IMG/VR virus record: IMGVR_UViG_3300037258_001193
Coordinates: 1 to 43,950 of that record
Origin: a virus
Length of the DNA stretch: 43,950 bases
Strand: one strand, 5' to 3'
Program-made: the position numbers and the translations under genes
The notes under the pieces: model-generated
Told to the model about the DNA's origin: nothing
Database searches by the model: none
What the model saw: only the letters and a program-made list of their open reading frames with translations
Shown: positions 6,259-13,072 of the stretch, piece after piece
Numbering within the stretch: position 1 is the stretch's first letter
Layout: every line of letters begins with the position of its first letter

Positions 6259-6566
6259 AGGAATCCGATGTGCAGCGGGCGATTCTCGACTACCTTGCAT
6301 TACGACGCATTTTCCACTACCGCAATAACAGCGGCGCATTCGCCATTCCGGCATCAGCGACGCATCAGCGGCGGTTCTTCCGAGCCGGAGTCGTCGGGGC
6401 GCCGGACATCGTGTGCGTGATCGATGGGCAGTACGTGGGGATCGAGGTCAAGGCGCCGAAAGGGAGGCAGAGCGAGCATCAGAAGGAGTTTCAGCGGCAA
6501 CTTGAATCCGCAGGAGGGAGGTACATTCTGGCGCATAGCATGGATGACGTGGTAGCTCAGATCTAG
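6255..6566 (+). CDS. VRR-NUC family nuclease
   Basis: The 103-residue protein is a complete stand-alone VRR-NUC domain of the PD-(D/E)xK superfamily: E3 and Q7 in the first helix, GAPDIV with D51, GIEVKAP with E64 and K66, and Q75 in SEHQKEF. Stand-alone phage members are thought to resolve branched DNA such as replication or recombination junctions before packaging. Size is normal for the family. It is coupled to the Cys/His-rich gene upstream and overlaps the end of the convergent gene downstream. Confidence 0.9.
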   Translation: MKESDVQRAILDYLALRRIFHYRNNSGAFAIPASATHQRRFFRAGVVGAPDIVCVIDGQYVGIEVKAPKGRQSEHQKEFQRQLESAGGRYILAHSMDDVVAQI

Positions 6567-6892
6567 GGCGCGGATGGGTCCGAGGGGGTATCGGCAGTTG
6601 TACTTTGAGCTGCGGCCGGCTCACCGTGTTTCAAGGCCGCAAGATCGAATGGAGCATGGCAGGAAATGACAATCAGGCCTGGGGACGGCTTTTCAACTTC
6701 GAAATCCTCGATAGCGTAAGAACCCCCGCCTTTGAGTGGAAGGGTCACTCCACTCTGAGGAAGAAATGACTGTGCTACACTTTCAAATTTCCAGTTCCAC
6801 GCGTCCTTGAGAGTAGTACTGAAGAAATAATCGACCGTGGACGATTCAGGGTATGCCCGCGATTTGATGCGTCGAATGTATGCCTTCTGCAT
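6563..6892 (-). CDS. Minus-strand hypothetical protein
   Basis: The 109-residue protein has a beta-rich core (VDYFFSTTLKDAWNWKFESV, IEDFEVEKPSPGLIVISCHAPFDLA) and an Ala/Pro/Ser/Thr-rich disordered tail. Its layout loosely resembles the two minus-strand paralogues upstream, but I cannot align it convincingly. AAGGGGG precedes the ATG, a poor Shine-Dalgarno. It converges on the nuclease gene. Confidence 0.55.
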   Translation of the reverse strand: MQKAYIRRIKSRAYPESSTVDYFFSTTLKDAWNWKFESVAQSFLPQSGVTLPLKGGGSYAIEDFEVEKPSPGLIVISCHAPFDLAALKHGEPAAAQSTTADTPSDPSAP

Positions 6893-6901
6893 GGAGCCCC
6901 C

Positions 6902-6929
6902 TTGACTGATACGTAGGAAATTGTAACGT
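6902..6929 (+). promoter_or_regulatory. Possible sigma70-type promoter
   Basis: TTGACT, a 16-base spacer, then TAACGT lie just upstream of the plus-strand run starting at 6943 and after a divergent gene. The fit is moderate. CTTGACTGAT recurs at 36435-36444. Confidence 0.4.
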
Positions 6930-6942
6930 TAAATCATCCCCG

Positions 6943-7050
6943 ATGACATCCAAGCGCTTCAAAGACTCTCTAAGGCTGCTCTGTATTCTTTCGCTCGTCT
7001 TCATCTTCGCGGTTGTGGTCGTCGAAACCCTTAAATTAACCGCACACTAA
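6943..7050 (+). CDS. Tiny single-pass membrane peptide
   Basis: The 35-residue peptide has a short basic N-terminus (MTSKRFKDSLR) and one hydrophobic helix (LLCILSLVFIFAVVVV). It is typical of phage accessory or host-takeover peptides, but no function can be assigned. The stop lies four bases before the next ATG. Confidence 0.5.
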   Translation: MTSKRFKDSLRLLCILSLVFIFAVVVVETLKLTAH

Positions 7051-7054
7051 ATCA

Positions 7055-7564
7055 ATGCTCAGATTCATCGGCCGCCGATGGGCCAAGATCAATTACATAT
7101 TTCGCCAGGAGAAAGAAGCCGCAACTAATGAGCTCCTCTCAAAGCTCGCCCTTCGCACGGCCGGTGAGCATCGCGATCTTGCGGCCAAGCTCGGCGCCGA
7201 CGCCGACGCGATGGACGCCCGGATCAAGGAACTCGACGAAAAGCTTGACCAGGGCTTTTGGGAGTGCGAGAACGGACATGAATCGGATGCAAGTTCTGGC
7301 AATACGGCTGTAGACAGTACAGGGCAGGTTCCCTTATGTGCCTGCAATGCGCCCAAAAAGTTCATCAAGCGCGATCAGATGACCGGCCAGGAAAAGTACG
7401 AATCCGACAAGGAACGCGGCGAAGCGCAGAAGATGGCCGATCAGAAGCGCGCCCAGGCGAAGGCCGCGGAGGAGGATGCCGCGAACAGCGAGAAGACCGC
7501 CAAGTATTTCCGAGATCTCGCCCAAAGCAACAGGAGCGTCGCCGAACGAGTGCGACGCCTGTAA
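7055..7564 (+). CDS. Coiled-coil protein with central zinc ribbon
   Basis: The 169-residue protein has an N-terminal coiled coil (residues about 15-65), a central Cys/His segment (WECENGHESD near 69-78 and CACNAPKKFIKRD near 94-106) that looks like a split zinc ribbon, and a second long charged helix (GQEKYESDKERGEAQK onward). This helix-ribbon-helix form is familiar from hypothetical proteins in environmental bacteria and phages. A structural or DNA-bridging role is possible; none is proven. Confidence 0.65.
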   Translation: MLRFIGRRWAKINYIFRQEKEAATNELLSKLALRTAGEHRDLAAKLGADADAMDARIKELDEKLDQGFWECENGHESDASSGNTAVDSTGQVPLCACNAPKKFIKRDQMTGQEKYESDKERGEAQKMADQKRAQAKAAEEDAANSEKTAKYFRDLAQSNRSVAERVRRL

Positions 7565-7572
7565 AGGTCGAA
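7564..7572 (+). promoter_or_regulatory. AAGGTCGAA motif upstream of the 7595 gene
   Basis: It begins at the last base of the upstream stop codon and ends 22 bases before the ATG at 7595. Confidence 0.4.
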
Positions 7573-7594
7573 CGAAACCCAATTATCAAAAGCA

Positions 7595-7810
7595 ATGCCA
7601 GATTACGAAGCAGCGCCGGAAGGCGGAATCAGGGAGGCAGGAGCCGCGGCGCCCGAGCAGCCGGCGGCGCCGGCCGCAGAGGAAGTGAAGACAGACGCGC
7701 CGGCGGAAGAAGCAGCGCCCGAGGAGGGTGCAGAGAAGGACAGCCCGGAATCGTCCGACGAGGAGAAATCCGGGGAATCCGCGGACGAAGAAGAGAAGAC
7801 GGAGGAATAG
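7595..7810 (+). CDS. Highly acidic Ala/Pro/Glu-rich small protein
   Basis: The 71-residue protein is almost entirely Glu, Ala, Pro, Asp and Ser, with no aromatic residue after Tyr4. It would be disordered and strongly negative. Low complexity makes coding statistics weak, but the ATG follows a stop and an AAGGTCGAA motif like other starts here. DNA mimicry is one speculative role of such acidic phage proteins; there is no direct evidence. Confidence 0.5.
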   Translation: MPDYEAAPEGGIREAGAAAPEQPAAPAAEEVKTDAPAEEAAPEEGAEKDSPESSDEEKSGESADEEEKTEE

Positions 7811-7880
7811 CAATCAGGCCGGGAACGCGTCAGAGTGATCACGCGGCAGGACGAATCGGCGGGAACGATCTAGACGGCAT

Positions 7881-7933
7881 TTTGCCCGAAAAAGGCAACT
7901 CTACCTGCGCAACCGCCCCACCCGTCGGGCAAA
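7881..7933 (+). other. Stem-loop enclosing a C-rich loop
   Basis: TTTGCCCG (7881-7888) pairs perfectly with CGGGCAAA (7926-7933) in the 142-base gap between two genes. The loop is C-rich and I see no ORF in it. Confidence 0.45.
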
Positions 7934-7952
7934 GGGGCTTCCCGGCGATAGA

Positions 7953-8201
7953 ATGCAGTGTGAGGATTCAACGATCGTGTCCGCGCACAGAAAAAAGCCG
8001 TCCGGTGTCGCACTTTATTGGATTACTTGCCGCGACGAGGAAACCACTGAGCTCCTGGATTCGCATAGCTTTTCAACGATGCATAATGCTCAGCTAAACC
8101 GAATCGACTACGAAGAGAGCAAAGATCCGACCGGCCATATTTGCAAAGTTGACATTGAAGTGATCCCCATAGGCGAACTGCCGCCACAATTCAAGAAATG
8201 A
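7953..8201 (+). CDS. Hypothetical phage protein
   Basis: The 82-residue protein has a small alpha-beta pattern (GVALYWITCRDEETTELLDSHSF, ICKVDIEVIPIGELP). The stop overlaps the following start by four bases, so the two are probably co-translated. I do not recognise the family, and no Shine-Dalgarno is visible. Confidence 0.6.
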   Translation: MQCEDSTIVSAHRKKPSGVALYWITCRDEETTELLDSHSFSTMHNAQLNRIDYEESKDPTGHICKVDIEVIPIGELPPQFKK

Positions 8202-8404
8202 TCGAACGTTACACCATAAACTTCGGCCCGGCGGTGAGCCAGAAGGAGCTTAAGAAGGCATTAGATGAAGGCCTCGATTCTCCGAAGATCCAAGGCCTCC
8301 ACAAGCTAAAAGCTCGGATTGAGCTAATCTGCGATTACAAGGATTTGCATACGATAGATGAGTTCATCAAGCATTGCCGCAAGATGAATGAGGAAAGACA
8401 GTGA
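8198..8404 (+). CDS. Hypothetical helical phage protein
   Basis: The 68-residue, mostly helical charged protein (QKELKKALDEGL, HTIDEFIKHCRKMNEE) is coupled to the gene upstream by an ATGA overlap. It ends the early plus-strand block and converges on the membrane-protein gene on the other strand. Function is unknown. Confidence 0.6.
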   Translation: MIERYTINFGPAVSQKELKKALDEGLDSPKIQGLHKLKARIELICDYKDLHTIDEFIKHCRKMNEERQ

Positions 8405-8425
8405 GAACTCTCAGATATTGAACAA

Positions 8426-9028
8426 TCATGCTAGTTTTACGATGAAGTGCTTTTTCATTTCCTCTTCTGCCTCTGCCCACGTTCCATCCCAGCTTATTTC
8501 AAGTTTTGTGACGGGAGAATCAGCTTCAGTACTTCTCGCTTGAAGCCAAACCCGAAGCCTAAACTTCTCCTTCCGAAACTTATTCAAAGAACTTGCAGCA
8601 GCTATTGGGTGCAAAGAGACGAAATTTTCTGCATCGACACTCACCAGATCATAGTCAACCGGTTTTCCGATATAGTTGGGCTGTGGGTAATTACGGGGGT
8701 GTTTCCATTTAATTTGGACATCACCTTGCCACTCATCGGAGAAGGTATGGTCCGAGCGCTCTTCCTCCACCGCGATCAAATTAAGGCTAAGATTAGTCCC
8801 CGGTGACCAACGGCGTGTGTTTATAACCCTCGCGTGATAAAACCTAGCAGCGTGTTTTGATCCATCCTTCTCCCACTCTGTAAGCTCTCCGAAAGGATTA
8901 GCGAGTATTATTTCCAATTTCGGAGGGCAGAATTTCCTTCGAAAGAGAGCAACAGCAACTGCTCCGATCGTTCCTAACGCCACGAGCCCATTGATCAGCA
9001 TGGACCAGAAGAATTGAGAGCTAGTCAT
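8426..9028 (-). CDS. Membrane-anchored accessory protein (moron-like)
   Basis: The 200-residue protein has an N-terminal membrane helix (residues about 8-29, SMLINGLVALGTIGAVAVALF) followed by FRRKFCPPKLEI and a cytoplasmic beta-rich domain of about 165 residues (FYHARVINTRR, LVSVDAENFVSLHP, FRLRVWLQARS). Similar one-helix proteins of unknown function are widespread in bacterial chromosomes and defence or cargo regions. It is on the minus strand between the early and late plus-strand blocks, as expected for a lysogenically expressed cargo gene. Confidence 0.7.
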   Translation of the reverse strand: MTSSQFFWSMLINGLVALGTIGAVAVALFRRKFCPPKLEIILANPFGELTEWEKDGSKHAARFYHARVINTRRWSPGTNLSLNLIAVEEERSDHTFSDEWQGDVQIKWKHPRNYPQPNYIGKPVDYDLVSVDAENFVSLHPIAAASSLNKFRKEKFRLRVWLQARSTEADSPVTKLEISWDGTWAEAEEEMKKHFIVKLA

Positions 9029-9139
9029 GGCTGAAGATTATTGCACGTGCTTCTTGTGTTTTCCAGCCACTTCGATTTGTGGACCCCTTTCGCATTTCCC
9101 AATACATGGCATGATTAAGTAAACCCTCCTATTGGCTCC

Positions 9140-9661
9140 ATGCCTAAACTGTCCATAAAAACTAAGCATTACCACCGCGAGCGCATCCGCAGCCTGATAG
9201 TCCAGCAGCCGCACATCAGCGCCGAGGGCATACGTCGCCACCTTGAGCTGCAGGGGCTCGTTCTCGACCGCCATTACATCGGCGAGCATGTCCGGGCGAT
9301 CCATGCCGAACGCGCCAAGCGCGCCGACACATGGACGCTCAACATGGCGCTTGCCTCGTTTCAGGACGCTATGGCCGAGATCGCCCGCGTCGGCTGGGAA
9401 ATAGCCAACGACAAGTTCGCACCCGGCCGAGACCGCGCCGCAGCTCTCCGCGAAGTGCGCGAAGCCTATAACGCGATGTTCGAGAAACTCTTCGATGCCG
9501 GCGTGTTCGAACGTAAGCTCGGCACGCTGGACGCCACGATCCGGAACACCCCGCTTCCGCCGGATCGCAAGGAAGCCATCCGTGCCGTGTTCGAAAACTG
9601 GGGACTGTTAGAAGCGCCGAAGGAGGATGTCACAGGAGTTAATACCAAAGGATCTAACTGA
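9140..9661 (+). CDS. Putative terminase small subunit
   Basis: The 173-residue protein has a DNA-binding helix-turn-helix-like N-terminus (residues 10-60: ERIRSLIVQQPHISAEGIRRHLELQG) and a helical C-terminal half, the usual design of a small terminase that recognises the packaging site. It immediately precedes the large terminase and overlaps it by 35 bases. It is the first gene of the late cluster. The identification rests mainly on position and helix content. Confidence 0.65.
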   Translation: MPKLSIKTKHYHRERIRSLIVQQPHISAEGIRRHLELQGLVLDRHYIGEHVRAIHAERAKRADTWTLNMALASFQDAMAEIARVGWEIANDKFAPGRDRAAALREVREAYNAMFEKLFDAGVFERKLGTLDATIRNTPLPPDRKEAIRAVFENWGLLEAPKEDVTGVNTKGSN

Positions 9662-11072
9662 TTATCGGTTTGATAATTACGAAGCGAGAAAAGAGAGCAG
9701 GAAACACCTGCTCGGCTTTTCGCTGATCTACCTCACCGGATACTTCACCGACCCGCCGGCTACGTTCCACGCACAGCTTGTCCACGCCCTCCAGGATGAA
9801 TCAGAGCGGCGGGTTCTGATCCTCGGCTTCCGCGGCTCCGGCAAATCCACGTTCGGTTCTCTCGCCCTTCCCTTGTGGGCCGCGCTCGAATACCCCGAAA
9901 AATATCCCTTCATCATCCTCGTCGCCGATTCGTCCCGCCAGGCGACGCTTAACATCTCTGCGATCAAGCACGAACTCGAAACGAACAACCTGATTAAGCA
10001 GGACTACGGCGAGATCAAAGGGAACGTCATCGAGGACTTCACGCTTCAGGGCGAAGGCGAGGAGTGGCAGAAGCAGAACATCGTGCTTTCGAACGGCGTG
10101 CGCATCTTGGCCCGGTCCCGCGGCCAGAAGGTGCGCGGACTCCGCCATCTCCAATACCGGCCGAAGCTCATCGTCGTGGATGACCCGGAGGACGGCGAAT
10201 GGGTCCGGACGAAGGAAAACCGCGACAAGACCGATCGCTGGCTCCATTCGGAGATCATGCCGGGCCTGGACGCGCGGAAGGGCAAGCTCGTCGTCATCGG
10301 GAACTTGCTCCACATGGATGCGCTGCTCTCGCGATTGCGCGCGCCGGGCACGGGCTTCAAGGTCCTCGAATTCCCACTCATCGATAAGGACGGCAGATGC
10401 ACCTGGCCCGCGATGTACCCCACGGAGCAGAGCCTCAAGGACAAAGAGCGCGACATGGGCGCGATCCCGTGGCTAAGGGAAATGCTCCTCAAGATCGTTT
10501 CGGACGACGAAGCGATCATCAAGCCCGAGGACATTCATTACTACGACGAGCGGCCGACCGGCATCGCCGCGATCAAAGGCCACGGCATCGACCTTGCGAT
10601 CTCACAGAAGGAAGGCGCCGACTACACGGCGATCGTGAGCGGGGAAGTGTTCTACGTAGACAACGCGCCGAAGATCTATATTCGGCCTTATCCGTACAAC
10701 GAGCACGTCACGTTCCACAACTTCCTACTGAAGGTGAGAAACATGCCGGGCGAGCTCGGCGGCGCGAACCTGTTCTTCGTGGAAGATGTCGCGTATCAGA
10801 AGGCCGCGATCCAGGAGATGGAGCGTGCGCTCCTGCCCGTGATTCCGATGAAGCCGCAGGGAGACAAGCGGGCACGGCTGCAGGTCGTGGCACCGTACAT
10901 CAAGAACGGCACGGTGCTATTCCCGCGGAGCGGATGCGAGGAGCTGCTCGGACAGATGTTCAACCTTGGGGTCGAGAGCCACGATGATTTAGTCGATAGC
11001 TGTGTCTATTTGCTTCAGGGACTCGTAAATCAGGGTCTCGAATTGCCGAAAATCCATTGGATTGACGCATAG
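9627..11072 (+). CDS. terL: Terminase large subunit
   Basis: The 481-residue DNA-packaging motor has an N-terminal ATPase with Walker A GFRGSGKST (residues 67-75) and Walker B LIVVDDPED (181-189), and a C-terminal RNase-H-like nuclease with GIDLAISQKEGADYT (D322, D332), FFVEDVAY (E386/D387) and SHDDLVDS (D453, D454, D457). Length is normal for the family. AGGAGG directly touches the ATG, which is too close for normal initiation, so coupling to the upstream gene is likely. The last 16 codons are duplicated at 11680-11730 beyond an HNH gene, so the present C-terminus seems to have arrived with that insert. Confidence 0.95.
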   Translation: MSQELIPKDLTDYRFDNYEARKESRKHLLGFSLIYLTGYFTDPPATFHAQLVHALQDESERRVLILGFRGSGKSTFGSLALPLWAALEYPEKYPFIILVADSSRQATLNISAIKHELETNNLIKQDYGEIKGNVIEDFTLQGEGEEWQKQNIVLSNGVRILARSRGQKVRGLRHLQYRPKLIVVDDPEDGEWVRTKENRDKTDRWLHSEIMPGLDARKGKLVVIGNLLHMDALLSRLRAPGTGFKVLEFPLIDKDGRCTWPAMYPTEQSLKDKERDMGAIPWLREMLLKIVSDDEAIIKPEDIHYYDERPTGIAAIKGHGIDLAISQKEGADYTAIVSGEVFYVDNAPKIYIRPYPYNEHVTFHNFLLKVRNMPGELGGANLFFVEDVAYQKAAIQEMERALLPVIPMKPQGDKRARLQVVAPYIKNGTVLFPRSGCEELLGQMFNLGVESHDDLVDSCVYLLQGLVNQGLELPKIHWIDA

Positions 11073-11127
11073 AGCTACCGAGCTTATCCACTCTTGTAAA
11101 CACGAATGTATCAGTCATACTTTACAT

Positions 11128-11676
11128 ATGGAACCACTCTCGGTCGAGTACCGAGGAAAACTCTATAGGCGCAATCCGCACGCAAAGCAACGAGCCCACC
11201 GCGTTTATTACTGGTGCCACGACAAATGGAAGAAGCCGCCGCATTCTCTCCATCGGGATATGTGGATTGATGCTTACGGTCCGATTCCACGCGGTATGCA
11301 CGTCCACCACAAAGACTGCAACCCCTTCAACAATCGCCTCTCGAACTTCGAGCTCAAATCGGCCAGGCAACACATGGCCGATCATATGCGAGATCCTAAA
11401 CGTAAGCGCCAATCCCGACACAACATCCTTCGCTATGGCGTTCCTGCCGCCCGAGCGTGGCACAAATCCGAAGCAGGAAGGGCATGGCACAGCAGACACG
11501 CAAAGAAGCAATGGAGAAATCCAATCGTCCATCAGCGCATTTGTGAGGAATGTAAAAAGCCATTCAAGGCATTTCATCGCCTTGCGCGTCGGTGTGGCAA
11601 CAGATGCCATCAACGATACTTCCGCAGAACACATCCCGGATACTATCGGCGGCGTAAACAGGCTGTTCCTGCGTAA
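11128..11676 (+). CDS. HNH homing endonuclease with C-terminal zinc finger
   Basis: The 182-residue protein from the ATG at 11128 (an in-frame TTG at 11062 would add 22 residues) has an HNH core: HSLHRDMWIDAYGPIPRGMHVHHKDCNPFNNRLSNFEL, with the HH pair and NN..N positions of HNH_3 homing enzymes, and a C-terminal finger CEECKKPF...CGNRC. Such enzymes cut a phage gene lacking the insert and spread by recombination repair. It sits between the terminase stop and a second copy of the terminase C-terminal codons, which marks it as an inserted mobile gene. Confidence 0.9.
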   Translation: MEPLSVEYRGKLYRRNPHAKQRAHRVYYWCHDKWKKPPHSLHRDMWIDAYGPIPRGMHVHHKDCNPFNNRLSNFELKSARQHMADHMRDPKRKRQSRHNILRYGVPAARAWHKSEAGRAWHSRHAKKQWRNPIVHQRICEECKKPFKAFHRLARRCGNRCHQRYFRRTHPGYYRRRKQAVPA

Positions 11677-11679
11677 TGT

Positions 11680-11730
11680 TTCGTCAGTCAGGGGTTGGAG
11701 CTGCCGAAGATCCACTGGATTGAGGCGTGA
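11680..11730 (+). pseudogene. Relic of the original terminase 3' end
   Basis: Codons here read FVSQGLELPKIHWIEA-stop, matching the end of the intact terminase LVNQGLELPKIHWIDA-stop (11022-11072) at 13 of 16 residues, with many synonymous differences. A TAA blocks the frame just upstream. It is the displaced native gene end left behind by the HNH insertion. Confidence 0.9.
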
Positions 11731-11807
11731 TCAGTCCGGTATATGTTTCGGTCCATACAACCGCAGGCGCTTCAGGAGCATCCCACCCATTTCGGTTGTG
11801 TGTTGAT

Positions 11808-12179
11808 GTGCCTTCTGTAACCACATTGCTTACGGTTCTTGTAGTTGACGATCATAAGTTCGTCGCGGACACCATTGTGCTCATCCTCAAAAAACACGGA
11901 TTTACTGTCTCTGTCGCCTATAGCGGCGAAGAAGCTGTCGAAATAGCGCGTCAATCAGCCCCGGACTGGCTGGTGTCCGATATTGAGCTGGGGGCGGTGA
12001 GCGGTATTGATGCCGCGATTCAGATCCGTGAAATATGTCCTAAATGTCAAATCGTGCTCATGTCTGGGAATGAGCTGACGCACCATTTATTAAAGGATGC
12101 TCGGTCGGAGGGTCATGAATTCGACGTACTCGTCAAGCCATTTCATCCCAAGGAGCTTCTTAGACGGCTCGCCGCGTGA
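11808..12179 (+). CDS. Stand-alone response-regulator receiver domain
   Basis: From a GTG at 11808 the product is 123 residues, exactly one receiver domain: acidic pair D14-D15 in LVVDDHK, phosphoacceptor D58 in LVSDIEL, conserved S86 in LMSGN and K100 in LVKPFHP. There is no output domain. An in-frame GTG at 11727 would give 150 residues with a poor N-terminus. The EFDVLVKPFHPKELLRRL end resembles receiver proteins I associate with Acidobacteriota. It could intercept or titrate a host phosphorelay. Its place between the terminase relic and the head genes is unusual. Confidence 0.85.
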   Translation: MPSVTTLLTVLVVDDHKFVADTIVLILKKHGFTVSVAYSGEEAVEIARQSAPDWLVSDIELGAVSGIDAAIQIREICPKCQIVLMSGNELTHHLLKDARSEGHEFDVLVKPFHPKELLRRLAA

Positions 12180-12268
12180 TGCCGCGCTACACTGATGCGC
12201 ATAAATTGGGGTTCCTACCCCTTGCCTAATACGCTGAAGTTGCTACGCTGAAGATAATCTCTCTCCAC

Positions 12269-12649
12269 ATGCCCGCCACCGCGCTAGAAGTCAAGCGTGT
12301 GTCCGCTTCTGAAGATCTCCTCCACCCAGGCGAGTACGTTTTCATCGGCAAGCGCGAGCCGCACCGGACCTTCCAGAGCATCCCGCTCGATCCGCCGGCC
12401 GGCGCCTTCCGCCGCTTCTGGTGGAACCTGTTCAGCCCGAAGTACGAGATCAAACAGATCGTCGAGCTTCTCTGGCCTGAGATCGACACGGTCATCATCA
12501 ACTGCCCGGACTGCAATAGCCCGCTCGCCACGACCAAACACCATAAGATCGTGACCCTCGAACCGCTCACCATCGAGACACCGCTCACGTGCCCGTATTC
12601 GAAAACCCACACGTTCAAGGTCGCTGAAGGAAAGATTATGCTCGCATAG
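12269..12649 (+). CDS. Hypothetical protein with zinc-ribbon-like C-terminus
   Basis: The 126-residue protein has C-P-D-C at residues 80-83 and a later C108 with nearby His, a probable partial zinc ribbon, preceded by a Trp-rich region (FRRFWWNLF). The stop is followed immediately by the HAD gene start. It is probably a late-cluster accessory protein. Its function is not recognised. Confidence 0.65.
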   Translation: MPATALEVKRVSASEDLLHPGEYVFIGKREPHRTFQSIPLDPPAGAFRRFWWNLFSPKYEIKQIVELLWPEIDTVIINCPDCNSPLATTKHHKIVTLEPLTIETPLTCPYSKTHTFKVAEGKIMLA

Positions 12650-13072
12650 ATGAAGGTACTTTTTCTCGACATCGACGGCGTGGTGAATTGCGAGAGAACG
12701 ACCGCCCGTTATCGCGGGATAATCGGTATCGATCCGCACATGGCATTCCTCGTCGGTCGCATCATTTTGAACACGGATGCCAAGATCGTGCTCAGCTCCG
12801 CCTGGCGCGGATGGCCGGAAGGCGAGGAAGAAATCAGGAAGCAGGTGTACGACTTCATCGATTGCACAAAGCACATACCCGATGAAGATGCTGTCCGCGG
12901 CGATGAGATCAAGGAGTGGCTCGGCCGGCATCCAGAGGTGCAGCGTTACGCGATTCTAGACGACGATACCGACATGCTCCCGGATCAGATCGATCACTTG
13001 TTCCAGACGGAGTGGGAGACCGGCATCACCGCGGAGATTTCTGACAAAGTAATTGCCTATTTGAACGCCTAA
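12650..13072 (+). CDS. HAD-superfamily phosphatase
   Basis: The 140-residue protein has HAD motif I FLDIDGVV (D7, D9), motif II VLSSAWRGW, a short helical cap and motif IV ILDDDTDM. This compact form resembles the HAD family of phage and bacterial nucleic-acid-repair phosphatases (polynucleotide-end processing), as well as small-molecule phosphatases. It directly abuts the portal gene, so it is expressed with the late genes. The substrate is not determinable here. Confidence 0.85.
   Translation: MKVLFLDIDGVVNCERTTARYRGIIGIDPHMAFLVGRIILNTDAKIVLSSAWRGWPEGEEEIRKQVYDFIDCTKHIPDEDAVRGDEIKEWLGRHPEVQRYAILDDDTDMLPDQIDHLFQTEWETGITAEISDKVIAYLNA

Noticed and set aside
7336-8097. 253-residue plus-strand ORF rich in Arg and Gly
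   Set aside because: It is a frame shadow of the 7055 and 7595 genes and of the hairpin gap, with no motif.
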